Notes: generated from the letters alone by a model not told the origin. A stretch of DNA of 64,000 nt from Planctomycetaceae bacterium (GCA_002702655.1 PABB01000042.1:248001-312000); one strand, 5' to 3'. Shown: positions 35,519 to 45,311, counted from the stretch's first letter. Made by a program: numbers and translations.

Positions 35519-37322
35519 GCGATGGCTCCGTGGGCGAGTGATTCAGGCGGCCCGTTTGGGCCCGATACAGTTGTGCGTAACGGCCGCCGCGGGCCAGCAA
35601 CTCGGCGTGCGAGCCTTGCTCGTCGACGCGCCCGCCGGCGATCAGCACGACCAGGTCGGCGTCTTCGGCGGTCCGCAGATCATGCGACACCAGCAACGTC
35701 GTGCGCCCCGCGGCCAAGCGCCGCAGCGCGGCGCGCACCGCTTGCTCGTTCTGCTCGTCGAGTCCGACGGTCGGCTCGTCGAGCAACAGGATCGGCGCAT
35801 CGCGGACCGCGGCCCGGGCGATGGCAATGCGTTGCCGCTGGCCCTTGGAGAGATTGACGCCCCGCTCGCCGAGCGCCGTTTCGTAGCCCTGCGGCAGAGA
35901 AGAAATGAACTCGTGGGCGTTGGCCAGCCGCGCCGCCGCTTCGATGGCCTCGGCTGAGACGTCGGGCGCACCCATCGCGATGTTGTCGTACACGTTGCCC
36001 GCAAACAGCACGGTGTCCTGCAGCACGACGCTGATCTGGCTGCGAAGCGACGCGAGCGTCCAGCGTCGGACGTCTTGGCCGTCGACGCGGACCTCGCCCC
36101 CCTGCTGCTGATAGAGCCGCAGCAGCAAGCTCAGCAGCGTCGACTTGCCCGCTCCCGACTCCCCGGCGATCACCACGTGCTGCCTGGGCGCGATCCGCAG
36201 CGACAGTTCGTCATACACAGGGTGCTTGGCGTCGTAGGCGAACCGCACGCCGGCGAACTCGATCGCGCCGGTCACGCACGGCGCCTCGACCGCGTCGGGG
36301 GCGTCCTGCACCTCGGGCGTTTGCTCCAGCAACTCGGCAATCCGCTCGCCGGCGGCGGTGGCTTTGGCGAGCCGTCCCGCGTACTTGGCGAACTCCTGCA
36401 GCGGGCGGAAGCCGCGCTTCAGGTACGTCAGAAACACAATCAGGTCGCCCGGCGACAGCGCACCAGCCATCGCCAGCCGCGCGCCGTACCACATGACCGC
36501 CGCTGTGGCGACCGCCACCAACACGTCGGCCGAGCGCTTCAACTTGGCGGCCAGCCGGCGAGTCTTGACGCCGTCCGACAGGCTACGGCGATTCTGCACA
36601 TTGAAGTGACCGTCGAAGTGCGACTCCAGCGACAGGGCCTGCACCACCTTGACCGACGCGATGGCCTCGGAGGCGGTGGCGGCCATGGCGCTCTCGCGCT
36701 GCCGTTGTTTGCGCGCTGCCGCATGGATTCGTCGCCCAAATTTCACGGTCGACAACCCAAACAGCGGCACGATTCCCAGCGCCAACAGCGTGAGCCGCCA
36801 GTTCAGCACGGCCATCACCGCGACCATGCCCGCCAGCATCAACACGCTAGCCAGCATCGGCAGCAGGGCCGTGACGGCCACGTCCCGCAGCATGCGAATG
36901 TCGCCAATGACGCGGACCAGCAGGTCGCCGCTGCGGGCTTTGTCGTGGAACGACAAAGACAGCGACTGGATGTGCCGATAGAGCCGGGCGCGAATCCGCG
37001 CGGTCACGCGGTTGCCCAGCAGCGCAAAACCCACCGAACGAAAATAGTCGGTCGTGGCCCGCAGCGCGACGATCGCCACCAGCGCCGCCGCGGCAATGGC
37101 CAACGTGTGGTCGCCTAACGGGCGGGCGCCGCTGTCGTCGGCGATGGCGTCGATGACAAATTTCAGCGGCCACGGCTCCAGCAGTTGCAGGCCGACGCTC
37201 GCGAACAGCGCGACGAGCGAACCGACAATCAGCGGCTTCTCGCGGCCGAGTCCGGGGAGAAAGTGCCCGGCGATCGCCCGGCCTCGCTGCCACGTATCGC
37301 GAAATGTCTTAGGTCGCGCCAT
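35505..37322 (-). CDS. ABC transporter, fused permease and ATPase (MsbA-like exporter)
   Basis: A 605-residue half-transporter that exports lipids, glycolipids or peptides. The membrane domain (about 30-320) has six predicted helices (LIVGSLVALFASVGLQLL to VLVAVATAAVMWYG). The nucleotide-binding domain has Walker A GESGAGKSTLLSLLL near residue 385, the signature LSKGQRQRIA (LSGGQ in most relatives), Walker B PILLLDEPTVGLD, and the switch His in LLVSHDL. It lies between a GT4 gene (9-base gap) and the sulfotransferase gene (overlap). That context suggests the cargo is the glycoconjugate made by its neighbours. Confidence 0.93.
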   Translation of the reverse strand: MARPKTFRDTWQRGRAIAGHFLPGLGREKPLIVGSLVALFASVGLQLLEPWPLKFVIDAIADDSGARPLGDHTLAIAAAALVAIVALRATTDYFRSVGFALLGNRVTARIRARLYRHIQSLSLSFHDKARSGDLLVRVIGDIRMLRDVAVTALLPMLASVLMLAGMVAVMAVLNWRLTLLALGIVPLFGLSTVKFGRRIHAAARKQRQRESAMAATASEAIASVKVVQALSLESHFDGHFNVQNRRSLSDGVKTRRLAAKLKRSADVLVAVATAAVMWYGARLAMAGALSPGDLIVFLTYLKRGFRPLQEFAKYAGRLAKATAAGERIAELLEQTPEVQDAPDAVEAPCVTGAIEFAGVRFAYDAKHPVYDELSLRIAPRQHVVIAGESGAGKSTLLSLLLRLYQQQGGEVRVDGQDVRRWTLASLRSQISVVLQDTVLFAGNVYDNIAMGAPDVSAEAIEAAARLANAHEFISSLPQGYETALGERGVNLSKGQRQRIAIARAAVRDAPILLLDEPTVGLDEQNEQAVRAALRRLAAGRTTLLVSHDLRTAEDADLVVLIAGGRVDEQGSHAELLARGGRYAQLYRAQTGRLNHSPTEPSHVVA

Positions 37323-37331
37323 GAATGCTGT

Positions 37332-38540
37332 CTACAGATTTGCGAGGGGAGCGGCGGCCAACGCGGCGTCGGCCTCGGCCCGCGCGCCGACTCCCGCCAG
37401 TCGCAGCACGCAGTCGACGACGCCTTGCCAAGTGAAACGTTGCAGCACGGCGTCCCGCGCCGCGGTTCCGAATCGCTCGCACAACGCCGGGTCGTCGGCC
37501 ACCGTCAGCAGCGCCACGGCCAGGGCCGCGGCGTCGCCGGGCGCGACCAGCAAACCGGTGCGCTCGTGGGCGACCATCTCGCGCACCTGGCCCGCATCGC
37601 TGGCGACCACCGGCAGCCCGGCGGCCATGTACTCCAGCACTTTCAGCGGCGAGAAATAGCAGTCCTGAGCGTCGGCATACGGCGCCGTGCCCACGTCCAT
37701 CCGCGCCAGCAAACGCGGCACATCGTCGGGGGCGACAGCGCCGACGAATTCGACGCGCGAGCCCGCGTCGCCGAGCAACTCGCCGGCGCGGCGCTGCAAG
37801 GCGTCGCGCTGAGGCCCGTCGCCGACGATCAGCAACCGCGCGCCCGGCGACCACCGGTGAACCAATTCGAACGCGTCGAGCAACACATCGACGCCATGCC
37901 ACGGCTTGAGCGTGCCGAGAAAGCCGATCGTGAATTCTTCCGCTTGCCGGCCGCGGCGCGGAACTTTGTCGAACCGCCGCGGGTCGACGCCGTTGGGTAC
38001 GACGTGCACTCCCTCGTGCGAGCCGCGCAGCTCGCGAACGTATTGGGCCACGCTGTGCGACACGGCCACAACCGTCCCGGCCGCCCTGAGCGACTCGCGC
38101 GCCGCTGCGAGGGCCAGATCGTCGTGCGCCAAACCCCGGTACTTGGCCTGCTCGGCCAGCAGCGGGGCGTTGACCTCCAACACGCCGGGCGTATCCGTCT
38201 CTGCCGACCACGGCATCGCCGCGCTGGCGAACAGGGCATGCCGCTCATAGACCAGATCGAATGGCCCGAGGGTCGACAGCAACTCGCGTACGGCCCTGTT
38301 GGCGTTGTGCAGCGCCACCTCGCGCCGGGAGCGATCGGCCGCGGCGGCGACGGGAATCAGGTGGACGCGCACATCGGCCAGATCAGCCGGCACGTCGCCG
38401 CCCGTGCGCATGGCAAGCAAGTCGACGCTGTGGCCACGGCGGACGAATTCGCGCAGCACCTCCTGCACGTGGACCGAGCAGCCCTTGCAGCCAAAGACGG
38501 GAATTCCCGGGTCGGCGCACACGTAGGCAATTCGCATCAC
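37332..38540 (-). CDS. glycosyltransferase family 4
   Basis: A 402-residue GT-B glycosyltransferase. The N-terminal domain begins IAYVCADPGIPVFGCKGCS, the acceptor-side Gly loop. The C-terminal domain has FTIGFLGTLKPWHGVDVLLDAF, LLIVGDGPQRDAL and the E-x7-E-type donor motif SPLKVLEYMAAGLPVVASD, ending VRE-type. Its start overlaps the previous GT4 gene's stop by four bases (ATGA), a sign of coupled translation. The sugar and linkage cannot be told. It is one of three glycosyltransferases in the cluster. Confidence 0.9.
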   Translation of the reverse strand: MMRIAYVCADPGIPVFGCKGCSVHVQEVLREFVRRGHSVDLLAMRTGGDVPADLADVRVHLIPVAAAADRSRREVALHNANRAVRELLSTLGPFDLVYERHALFASAAMPWSAETDTPGVLEVNAPLLAEQAKYRGLAHDDLALAAARESLRAAGTVVAVSHSVAQYVRELRGSHEGVHVVPNGVDPRRFDKVPRRGRQAEEFTIGFLGTLKPWHGVDVLLDAFELVHRWSPGARLLIVGDGPQRDALQRRAGELLGDAGSRVEFVGAVAPDDVPRLLARMDVGTAPYADAQDCYFSPLKVLEYMAAGLPVVASDAGQVREMVAHERTGLLVAPGDAAALAVALLTVADDPALCERFGTAARDAVLQRFTWQGVVDCVLRLAGVGARAEADAALAAAPLANL

Positions 38541-39817
38541 ACCGCCTCCGCCAGGGCCGGGGCGACGTGCGGCGCCGGGACGGAGCGGGCGGTCTCGGCG
38601 GCGAATACGCGACGCAGCTCGGCGGCGTTGGCTGTCACGTCGAACTGCTCTTCGATCAACCGCCGAGCTGCGTGCGCGAGTTGCGCCCCCAAAGTCCTGT
38701 CCGCGAGCAGTCGGCGAATGGCGTCTGCCAGAAGTTCAGGCTTGCGCTCCGGCACGACGAGGCCCGTCTCCCCGTCGCGGACGGCCTCGGTCACGCCGGT
38801 CACGTCGGTCGCCACGCACGGCGTGCCCAGCGCCATCGCCTCCAACAGCACAGTCGGCAGCCCGTCGCGATCGCCGCTGGCCGCCGTGACGCAAGGGGCC
38901 ACGCACACGGCCGCTTCGGCAATGGACTGATGCGCCTCGCGATGCGGCAGCGGTCCGCGCAATCGCACCGTGTCCCGCAAGTGCAGCTCGGCAATCAGCG
39001 ACTGCAGCGCATCTTCGCAATCGCCGCCGCCGATGATTTCGCATTGAATGCTTGCCCCGGCGTCGACCAGCACGCGACACGCGCGCACCAGGTCGTCAAA
39101 CCCCTTCTTCTCGACCAACCGACCCACCGCGACCAGCTTGGCCGGGCGGCTCTGCGGCGGGTTGAACGAGTAGTTCTGCAGATGAATCCCGTTGTAGATG
39201 CGACGAATCCGCTTGCCGGCAGCCGGAAAACGCCGCCGCAGGTCGCGCAGATTGAACTCGCTGACGGTCACCACCTGCCGCGCCGCCGCAAATTTGCGGG
39301 CCAGCAGTGCCTCGTCGTTGTTCTCGTGAAAGATGTCTTTCGCGTGGGCCGTGAACGAGTACGGCACGCCCGTCACCAGTGACGCCAACCGGGCCACGGC
39401 CGTCGCCGACGTGGCGAAGTGGGCGTGCAAGTGCGTCACCCCCTTGGCCACGACCTGCTGGGCGAGCAGCAATCCCTGGTAGACTTCCGAGGCGTCGTAG
39501 CCGTCGCACTCGGCGAGCGCCGCCCACAGCCGGGGGAACTGGCCGCCCAGCCGCTGCATCTCCTGCCACAGCGCTTCGGCGCGAATGCCGCCGTAGCGAA
39601 TGTGCGTGACGCCGGCGCGCACGTCGGCAATCGCGTGTTGAAAGTGCGTGTCGACCGTCGGCCGCAGCGAGAAGATCTCGATCGGCAGGTCTGCCGCTTC
39701 GTGCGCGAGAATCTCGTTGACCACGAACGTCTCGGAGAACCGCGGGTAACGCTTCAACACGTAGCCCACGCGCGTCGCGGGCGGCTCGGGTCGGTCAATT
39801 CGCCAGTGCGTTGTCAT
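38537..39817 (-). CDS. glycosyltransferase family 4 (colanic-acid/exopolysaccharide type)
   Basis: A 426-residue GT-B glycosyltransferase. It opens RVGYVLKRYPRFSETFVVNEI, the typical start of the WcaL/exopolysaccharide branch. It then has THLHAHFATSATAVARLAS, VTVSEFNLRDL, KLVAVGRLVEKKGFDDLVRA, CEIIGGGDCEDALQSLI and the donor motif DGLPTVLLEAMALGTPCVATD. I chose the ATG at 39817, which overlaps the stop of the MurG-like gene by four bases; the frame stays open upstream for another 100 codons of non-conserved sequence. It forms a series with the other glycosyltransferase genes. Confidence 0.92.
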   Translation of the reverse strand: MTTHWRIDRPEPPATRVGYVLKRYPRFSETFVVNEILAHEAADLPIEIFSLRPTVDTHFQHAIADVRAGVTHIRYGGIRAEALWQEMQRLGGQFPRLWAALAECDGYDASEVYQGLLLAQQVVAKGVTHLHAHFATSATAVARLASLVTGVPYSFTAHAKDIFHENNDEALLARKFAAARQVVTVSEFNLRDLRRRFPAAGKRIRRIYNGIHLQNYSFNPPQSRPAKLVAVGRLVEKKGFDDLVRACRVLVDAGASIQCEIIGGGDCEDALQSLIAELHLRDTVRLRGPLPHREAHQSIAEAAVCVAPCVTAASGDRDGLPTVLLEAMALGTPCVATDVTGVTEAVRDGETGLVVPERKPELLADAIRRLLADRTLGAQLAHAARRLIEEQFDVTANAAELRRVFAAETARSVPAPHVAPALAEAV

Positions 39818-41232
39818 GGCAGAGTCGCCCCTTTCTGTTGGCTCGCATGCTGCCCGGCGCCGTGGCCGGCGCCAATCAGTTCGCTGGCATAGCGGTCGAC
39901 ACGCGACAATCCGTCCAGCGAAATGACCTCGGCCGCCGCGGGTCGGTCGCCCGATGGTTCGCTGACAATCCACCGCCGAATCGCGGCGGCGCACAGCTGG
40001 TCGGGATGAACCAGGTCGATCAGTCCCAACGCGTTGAGCCGCTCGGCGCGAATGAGTTGTTCCTGACGCGGCACGACGCGCGGCGACAGCAGCGCTCGCT
40101 TGCCGAACGAGAGCACCGAGCAAACCGAGTTGTAGCCGCCCATCGTGATCACCAGGTCAGCCAGTTGAATCAGCCGATCGCTTTCGGGCGTGAATCGGAC
40201 GAACTGCAGATGGCTGCGCTTCATGGCGCGGCGACGCAGTTGCTCCATTTGCTCAGCCGGCATGTAGGGGCCGGTGATCAGCACGCCGTGGTAGCCCTCC
40301 GCGGGCAAGCCGTCGATGAACGCGTCGGCCAGTTCAAAGCCGTCTTGCCCGCCGCCGAGAGAACAGACGACCAACTTGTCTTTCGTTGCCGGAGGCGTCA
40401 CGCACGGCGCATTTGCCCCGCCCGCCGACTGCCGCAACCGGCGCGTCTGATCCAGGTAGCCGGTATAGCGGACCTTCCCGGCGATCTCCGCCGGCCACTC
40501 GTACTCCCGGGCCGGATCGTACACGCGGCGATCGCCGTACACCCAGATCTCGTCATGCAGGTTTCGCAGTGCGTCCTGCGTGGCCGCGTTGTCCCACTCG
40601 CTGCGAACTCTCTCCGGCTCGTCCAGCACGTCGCGAACGCCCAGCACGCACTTCGTGCCGTGGCGACGACGCAGCCGGCACAGCGCCGGCAGCATCTCGC
40701 CAAACGCTCCGGCAGGCACCTTGTCGACCACGATCAAGTGGGGGGCGAACGCATCGAGCGCCGAGCGAATCGAGTCGGCCCGCAGTTTCACCAACTGCTC
40801 GACGGATAGATTCAAGTGCCCCGAGGCGTAGTTGCCCGTGCCGTCCTTCGCCAGCCGCGGCAAGGTGAGCAACCCCACCCGCGGCGGCAGGGCGAAGAAG
40901 TTCGCCTCGTGCGCGCCGGCCACCAGCAGCGACGTGGCGGCCAGCGGCGACTCGGACAACGACTGCGCCAGAATCAGGTTGCGCCGCAGGTGACCCAGCC
41001 CCATCGTGTCATGACTGTAGAAGACCACGCGGGCCGGCTCGCGGGCTGGTTGGTCGTACCGCCGACGCTCGCCGGCGGCGGACGCCAAGCGGGCGTTGGG
41101 AGTAGCCGGCAGGGCCGGGCGTCCGTTGTGGTCCGACGAATCGATCATGGTGCGAGCGGCAAGAGACAGTTGGGAAAGCGGAATGGTCGCTGGGCCGGAG
41201 GACGGCGCAACGGCGGCAATGGCGGGCGACAT
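39814..41232 (-). CDS. MurG-like (GT28-type) glycosyltransferase
   Basis: A 472-residue GT-B protein. After a 70-residue variable, Ala/Pro-rich lead comes VVFYSHDTMGLGHLRRNLILA, a Gly-His acceptor motif shared with MurG-type enzymes. Then come LIVVDKVPAGAFGEMLPALC, KLVVCSLGGGQDGFELADAF and a C-terminal LADLVITMGGYNSVCSVLSFGKRALL, which matches the GT28 donor site (GGYN in place of GGxGT). The true start may be the ATG inside the lead. It lies 11 bases after the HEAT lipoprotein gene and overlaps the next gene by four bases, so it is part of the same unit. Confidence 0.85.
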   Translation of the reverse strand: MSPAIAAVAPSSGPATIPLSQLSLAARTMIDSSDHNGRPALPATPNARLASAAGERRRYDQPAREPARVVFYSHDTMGLGHLRRNLILAQSLSESPLAATSLLVAGAHEANFFALPPRVGLLTLPRLAKDGTGNYASGHLNLSVEQLVKLRADSIRSALDAFAPHLIVVDKVPAGAFGEMLPALCRLRRRHGTKCVLGVRDVLDEPERVRSEWDNAATQDALRNLHDEIWVYGDRRVYDPAREYEWPAEIAGKVRYTGYLDQTRRLRQSAGGANAPCVTPPATKDKLVVCSLGGGQDGFELADAFIDGLPAEGYHGVLITGPYMPAEQMEQLRRRAMKRSHLQFVRFTPESDRLIQLADLVITMGGYNSVCSVLSFGKRALLSPRVVPRQEQLIRAERLNALGLIDLVHPDQLCAAAIRRWIVSEPSGDRPAAAEVISLDGLSRVDRYASELIGAGHGAGQHASQQKGATLP

Positions 41233-41243
41233 GCGCGGCGTCC

Positions 41244-41810
41244 TTATGCTCGAGTGACTTTCGCGGCGGCTTCCGTCGCGGCGCGGCGGACGCGCTGGTC
41301 GCTGTCGCGACGTGCTGATTCCAGAACCGGCGCCGCGCTGCGCGCTTCGCGACCGATCTTGCCCAACGCCTTGGCGGCGTAATAGCGATTGCGCGGCTCG
41401 GGGTCGTGCTGAAGAATCTCGGCCAGTTGCCCGACCGCCCCCGCGGCTGCGTCGCCGATGTTGGCCAGCGTCTTGACCAGGTAGTACCGCGTGTCTGCGT
41501 CGGCGTCCGGCAGCGCGGCGATCACGGCCTCCGCGGCGGCTGCCGCGCCGTAGCCGACCTTGCTGAGCGCCTTGGCGCAGCGATAGCGAATCTTGGGGTC
41601 CGCGTCAGCGAGGCCCGTCGCCAACTGCTCGACGGCAACATGCGCTTCGGGGCCGTAGTCTTCCAGCGACTTGGCCGCTTCGTAGCGCGTCTCGCGGTCG
41701 GCCGACGTCAAATCGGCAGCCAATTGCTCGATCGGCGTCCGCCCGCAGCCGCTCGCCAGCGCCATGACAACGACGGCAGTCCAGCATTTCTTAAAGTTGC
41801 GAATCATCAA
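41244..41810 (-). CDS. HEAT-repeat lipoprotein
   Basis: A 188-residue predicted lipoprotein. The N-terminus ([22 protein letters not shown]) ends in a lipobox ASGC. The mature part is four to five HEAT-like repeats of about 35 residues: [72 protein letters not shown]. They share an R-Y-x-x-A/V-K pattern. Such PBS-lyase-type repeats are scaffolds. Its start lies inside the 3' end of the fusion-protein gene (20-base overlap), and its stop is 11 bases before the MurG-like gene. Confidence 0.85.
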   Translation of the reverse strand: MMIRNFKKCWTAVVVMALASGCGRTPIEQLAADLTSADRETRYEAAKSLEDYGPEAHVAVEQLATGLADADPKIRYRCAKALSKVGYGAAAAAEAVIAALPDADADTRYYLVKTLANIGDAAAGAVGQLAEILQHDPEPRNRYYAAKALGKIGREARSAAPVLESARRDSDQRVRRAATEAAAKVTRA

Positions 41811-44346
41811 TCACCTCTCCGTCGTCAATGTCGCCCAGTCGCTCGAACAAGTCGTCGTCGACCGACATGCTGATGCTGCGCACCGACCCGTCCGCGAACA
41901 CGGCGTTCAACAGTCCCGGATGCGACGAGCCAAACAGCTTGTCGCCGTCGCCCTCGTCCATGTGGTCGGGCGCGGGGCCCTGATCGGTGCGGCGGATCGT
42001 GTCTTCGTTCCAACCCACCGTGTAGCCTTCGTTGTCGTCGTCCTGCGGTTCGCCGAGCAGGGCGACGTTCATCCGCTTCTCGGCCACGACCAGCGTATAG
42101 GACGTGCCGTCGGTCACCTCGCGCAGTTCCACGGTCCGATGATGACGCACCACGCCCGTTTGCCGACGGTTGGACGCCGCGTAGTCGCACAGCGCGTGGA
42201 CCAGCATTCCGCCCGTGAGCGGCGGATCGTACTTGTCCGCCAGCGACACTGTTTGCGGCGGCCGGCGAGTCGGGCAGAACAGCACGGCCTGTGGTGCGGC
42301 GATCGCATCGACCGGTCCGGCTTCCCAGGCCGTCGTCCCCTCGACATACGGGAGGATCTGAAAGCCCCAGCCGGCCTTCTGCTCGGCGCCCACGGCCGGT
42401 ACGCCGCCGCGGTAGGTCGGCGGGTCGTCCCAGTCGCCGCCGCCGCTGGGCAAGACGCCGTGCGAGGAATCGTGGTTCTGGAACGCCAAGCCAATCTGCT
42501 TGAGGTTGTTGAGGCATTGCCCACGGCGGGCCGCTTCGCGCGCCGCTTGCACCGCCGGCAACAACAGACCGATCAGCACGCCGATAATGGCGATCACGAC
42601 CAGCAGCTCGACCAAGGTAAAACCGACCCGGCGGGAGACCGCGGAGACGCCAGCGGTCGGCGGCGCCGCCCGCCGACGCCGTCGCACCAGCAGGGGCGTC
42701 AACGCCGCGGCCGCCAGGACGAATGTCGCCGGCTCGGGAACTGCCGCGGCAAAGCTCGCGGCGGCGCCCGCGGTGCGTTGTTGTTGCCACTGCAAGAAGT
42801 CCGCGCCGTCGCTTTGCCCGTCCGCGTTCGCATCGGCGCCAGCGCCCCCGCCATACGCCGACGCCCAGACAGCAAGGTCGGCGCCGTCGACCGTTCCGCT
42901 GGAATTGAAGTCGGCTGTCAGCCCGGCGAGCACCGTGGCCACGACCGAGTCGGCGTTGTACGCCAAACTCCACTGCAATCCCGGCGTCGTCGGCAGGTTG
43001 ACCGCCGCGAATTCGCCGGTCCGCAGACCGGTCAGGAGCGTGAAGCTCGTCCCCGCAGCCGGCACAAAGCCATCGACCAGGTCGACCGTCAGGGCGCCAT
43101 CCAGCAGCAACGCGTCGGCGTCGATCGCAGCGTACTGTCCCGCGGCGCCGCTGCCGTCGGCGCGGGCGACGCCAGCCAGATTCATCGTGAGCAGGCCCCC
43201 GGCGCTCACGGCCAACGAACTGTCAAGCGTTGCCAGCGAGCGCTCCATCGTCACCGAGCCCTGCACCGTACCGGCGGTGGGAACCACAATCGGAGCGATA
43301 TCAAGGTGGTTGGCGGCCACGTCCACGCCGGACAGCGTCAGCGCGCCCGTCGAGGCGGTCAGCGTATTCGTGCCGCCGCCGGTCAACTCGCCCACGCGAA
43401 TCCGATCGGCCACGGTCAACGATCCGCCGGTCATGGCGACGGTTCCGACGCCGGTCGCGCGCTCGGCGAGCGTCGTCGAAGCGCCGCCAATGTTGAGCGA
43501 CCCCGGGTCGAGTGCGTCGGCAAACCCGATCGACCAGTTCGTGTCGACGATCGTCACCGTGCCCCGGCCCTGATTCACCCCGCCTGTGGATCCAGCGGCA
43601 CGGCCAATATCGGCGGACCCGCCGACAACGAACGAGTTGACGCGGCGAACCGTGGCGTCGCCCTGGCCCGTGGCGTTGAGCGCACCGCCCACCTGGCCAA
43701 TGTCGAAATCGAGACCCACCGACAGCGCGGCAACGTCTTCGATCGTCAACGTGCCGCTGGCGTTGGCCGTGGCCGAGCCGCCCGCCTTGCCGACTTCAAT
43801 GTGACTGGCGATGTCAATCGACGAGACGCGCTGAATCGTCACGGCGCCGACGGCATTGGCAGTTGCGCCCATCGTGGCGGCCGCCGGCCCCACGTCCAAG
43901 TCGCCGTCGCCGCCGGCGCCGATCGTGATGCTTGCGGCGTCGGCAATCACCGCCGTCGCGCTGGTTGTGGCATGGACCGCCCCCGTCGCGAACGTGCCGC
44001 CGATCTCGCCGACGTCAAAGTCCGAGTCGGTCGTAATCGTCACGCCGGCAATTGTGCTGGTGATCTGCCCGCCGCCGGTGTTCTTGCCGGCTTCGATACG
44101 GCTGACGGCAACGGTGGACGTGATGAGGGCTTCGCCGCCGTTGTTGACCCGCGCAGTGGACACCGGACCCGGCACGACGGCCGGGGCCCAGTTGGCCGCG
44201 GTCGACCACGCCCCGGCGCTGGCTCCAGTCGCGGAATTGGACCACTCGGCCAATTGCGCGGCAGCCGGTTGGCTGAAGGCCGTCATCAGCAGCGCGGCCA
44301 ACGCGGTCCACCGGACCAATCCGGCAAGTGGCAGGCAATCGATCAT
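41791..44346 (-). CDS. PEP-CTERM/dockerin protein fused in frame to a DUF1559 pseudopilin
   Basis: An 851-residue composite protein. Residues 1-30 are a signal peptide. Residues 30-480 are beta-repeat sequence of Gly/Ala/Thr-rich units ([37 protein letters not shown]), like a passenger or beta-helix domain. A dockerin-like segment follows ([17 protein letters not shown]). A complete PEP-CTERM signal lies at about 535-563 ([19 protein letters not shown] plus Arg). Without a stop, a type IV prepilin start follows at about 573 ([19 protein letters not shown]), and then a full DUF1559 domain, ending in [16 protein letters not shown]. Either sorting signal alone would be normal; both in one frame is not. 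Confidence 0.85.
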   Translation of the reverse strand: MIDCLPLAGLVRWTALAALLMTAFSQPAAAQLAEWSNSATGASAGAWSTAANWAPAVVPGPVSTARVNNGGEALITSTVAVSRIEAGKNTGGGQITSTIAGVTITTDSDFDVGEIGGTFATGAVHATTSATAVIADAASITIGAGGDGDLDVGPAAATMGATANAVGAVTIQRVSSIDIASHIEVGKAGGSATANASGTLTIEDVAALSVGLDFDIGQVGGALNATGQGDATVRRVNSFVVGGSADIGRAAGSTGGVNQGRGTVTIVDTNWSIGFADALDPGSLNIGGASTTLAERATGVGTVAMTGGSLTVADRIRVGELTGGGTNTLTASTGALTLSGVDVAANHLDIAPIVVPTAGTVQGSVTMERSLATLDSSLAVSAGGLLTMNLAGVARADGSGAAGQYAAIDADALLLDGALTVDLVDGFVPAAGTSFTLLTGLRTGEFAAVNLPTTPGLQWSLAYNADSVVATVLAGLTADFNSSGTVDGADLAVWASAYGGGAGADANADGQSDGADFLQWQQQRTAGAAASFAAAVPEPATFVLAAAALTPLLVRRRRRAAPPTAGVSAVSRRVGFTLVELLVVIAIIGVLIGLLLPAVQAAREAARRGQCLNNLKQIGLAFQNHDSSHGVLPSGGGDWDDPPTYRGGVPAVGAEQKAGWGFQILPYVEGTTAWEAGPVDAIAAPQAVLFCPTRRPPQTVSLADKYDPPLTGGMLVHALCDYAASNRRQTGVVRHHRTVELREVTDGTSYTLVVAEKRMNVALLGEPQDDDNEGYTVGWNEDTIRRTDQGPAPDHMDEGDGDKLFGSSHPGLLNAVFADGSVRSISMSVDDDLFERLGDIDDGEVIDDSQL

Positions 44347-44591
44347 CGGTGGCTCGTGAGGAAAATCGTGTGTTTATGCAGGGGCTCGCCGCGTTGGCCC
44401 TCAGGCGAGAGAGTCGATTAAGAAACGATGAACCGCCACTTTTTCTCGAGATTCTGGCGAGTGGGTCGCTGGAGACGAACACTGCTTCCGAATGGCCAAA
44501 AAAGAGCCCAAAAAAGCGCTCCACCGCAAGGAAACGCTGCGATCGCGACATCGGAGCAGTTCGGACGCCGCCCCAGCCGTGCCGTGAAGAA
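44347..44591. promoter_or_regulatory. divergent region between the fusion gene and the ECF sigma gene
   Basis: This 245-base gap must hold the promoters of the long minus-strand unit and of the sigma-factor gene. Two A6 tracts (CCAAAAAAGAGCCCAAAAAAGC near 44498-44520) stand out in this GC-rich setting and may bend DNA. No certain promoter could be read. Confidence 0.4.
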
Positions 44592-45311
44592 ATGGACGAC
44601 GACAAGCGCCAAAACACGTTGCCGCCGGATCACGCGGCCGCTGCCAGCACGGACCGCTCGCTGCTACGCCGGTTTCAGGCCGGGCAGGACGACGCCGCAA
44701 CGGAGTTGTATATGCGCTATGCCCGGCGGCTGCAGACCCTGGCCCGCCCGCAAACGGGCGCGCACCGCGCCGCGCGGTTCGATCCGGACGACATTGTTCA
44801 GTCCGTGTTTCGCACGCTCTTTCGGCGTGCCTCGGGCGGGTGCTACGCGGCGCCAGTAGGCGAGGAGTTACGGAAGCTGCTGTTGGTCATTGCGCTGAAC
44901 AAGATCCGCGCATTGGGAGTTCATCACCGGGCCCAGTGGCGAGACGCGACGCGGACGATCACAGCCGCGGAGGCCCCCGAGGCGGTCGGCGCCTCTGGCG
45001 CAGATGCCCGGGCGGAGTTGATCGGCGCGGTCGAAGTCCTGCTCGGTCGCGCTCCAGAACGGGTGATTGGGCGTTGTGCCGATCGGCTCGTCCTGACCGA
45101 CGATCCGCACGTCGAGCGTGCGCGCCGCCTGATGATGGAACGCGGCAGTGACCACCCGGCCTTGGCCCGGCGGCACGGGACGACAAGGCGGCTGTCCGTG
45201 CGACGGAGTACGGCAGCAGGCAGGCCGCAGCTGCAGAGGTTGCAGCACGTCGGCATTGCCTGCGCGCCGCGCCTCGGCATGCGATCAGAGAAGACGTCTC
45301 AGCTAGTTTGA
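44592..45311 (+). CDS. ECF-type RNA polymerase sigma factor with divergent C-terminus
   Basis: A 239-residue protein. Sigma region 2 is clear: SLLRRFQAGQDDAATELYMRYARRL, then RFDPDDIVQSVFRTLFRRA, then ELRKLLLVIALNKIRALG. Region 4 should come in the last 80 residues, but I find only a weak trace (HPALARRHGTTRRLSVRR) and no normal helix-turn-helix; the tail is basic and ends MRSEKTSQLV. The start is the ATG of MDDDKRQNTLPPD. It lies immediately upstream of the LamG/DUF1559/glycoside hydrolase genes. In planctomycetes such sigma factors often precede secreted-protein gene sets, so it may control them. A frameshift or degenerate region 4 is possible. Confidence 0.7.
   Translation: MDDDKRQNTLPPDHAAAASTDRSLLRRFQAGQDDAATELYMRYARRLQTLARPQTGAHRAARFDPDDIVQSVFRTLFRRASGGCYAAPVGEELRKLLLVIALNKIRALGVHHRAQWRDATRTITAAEAPEAVGASGADARAELIGAVEVLLGRAPERVIGRCADRLVLTDDPHVERARRLMMERGSDHPALARRHGTTRRLSVRRSTAAGRPQLQRLQHVGIACAPRLGMRSEKTSQLV

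Noticed and set aside
41764-44421. 885-codon plus-strand frame opposite the PEP-CTERM/DUF1559 fusion
   Set aside because: It is Arg/His-rich with no motif and is fully antisense to the fusion gene.
44840-45151. Alternative frame at the end of the sigma-factor gene as a frameshifted region 4
   Set aside because: Neither other plus-strand frame encodes a helix-turn-helix, so a simple frameshift does not explain the missing region.
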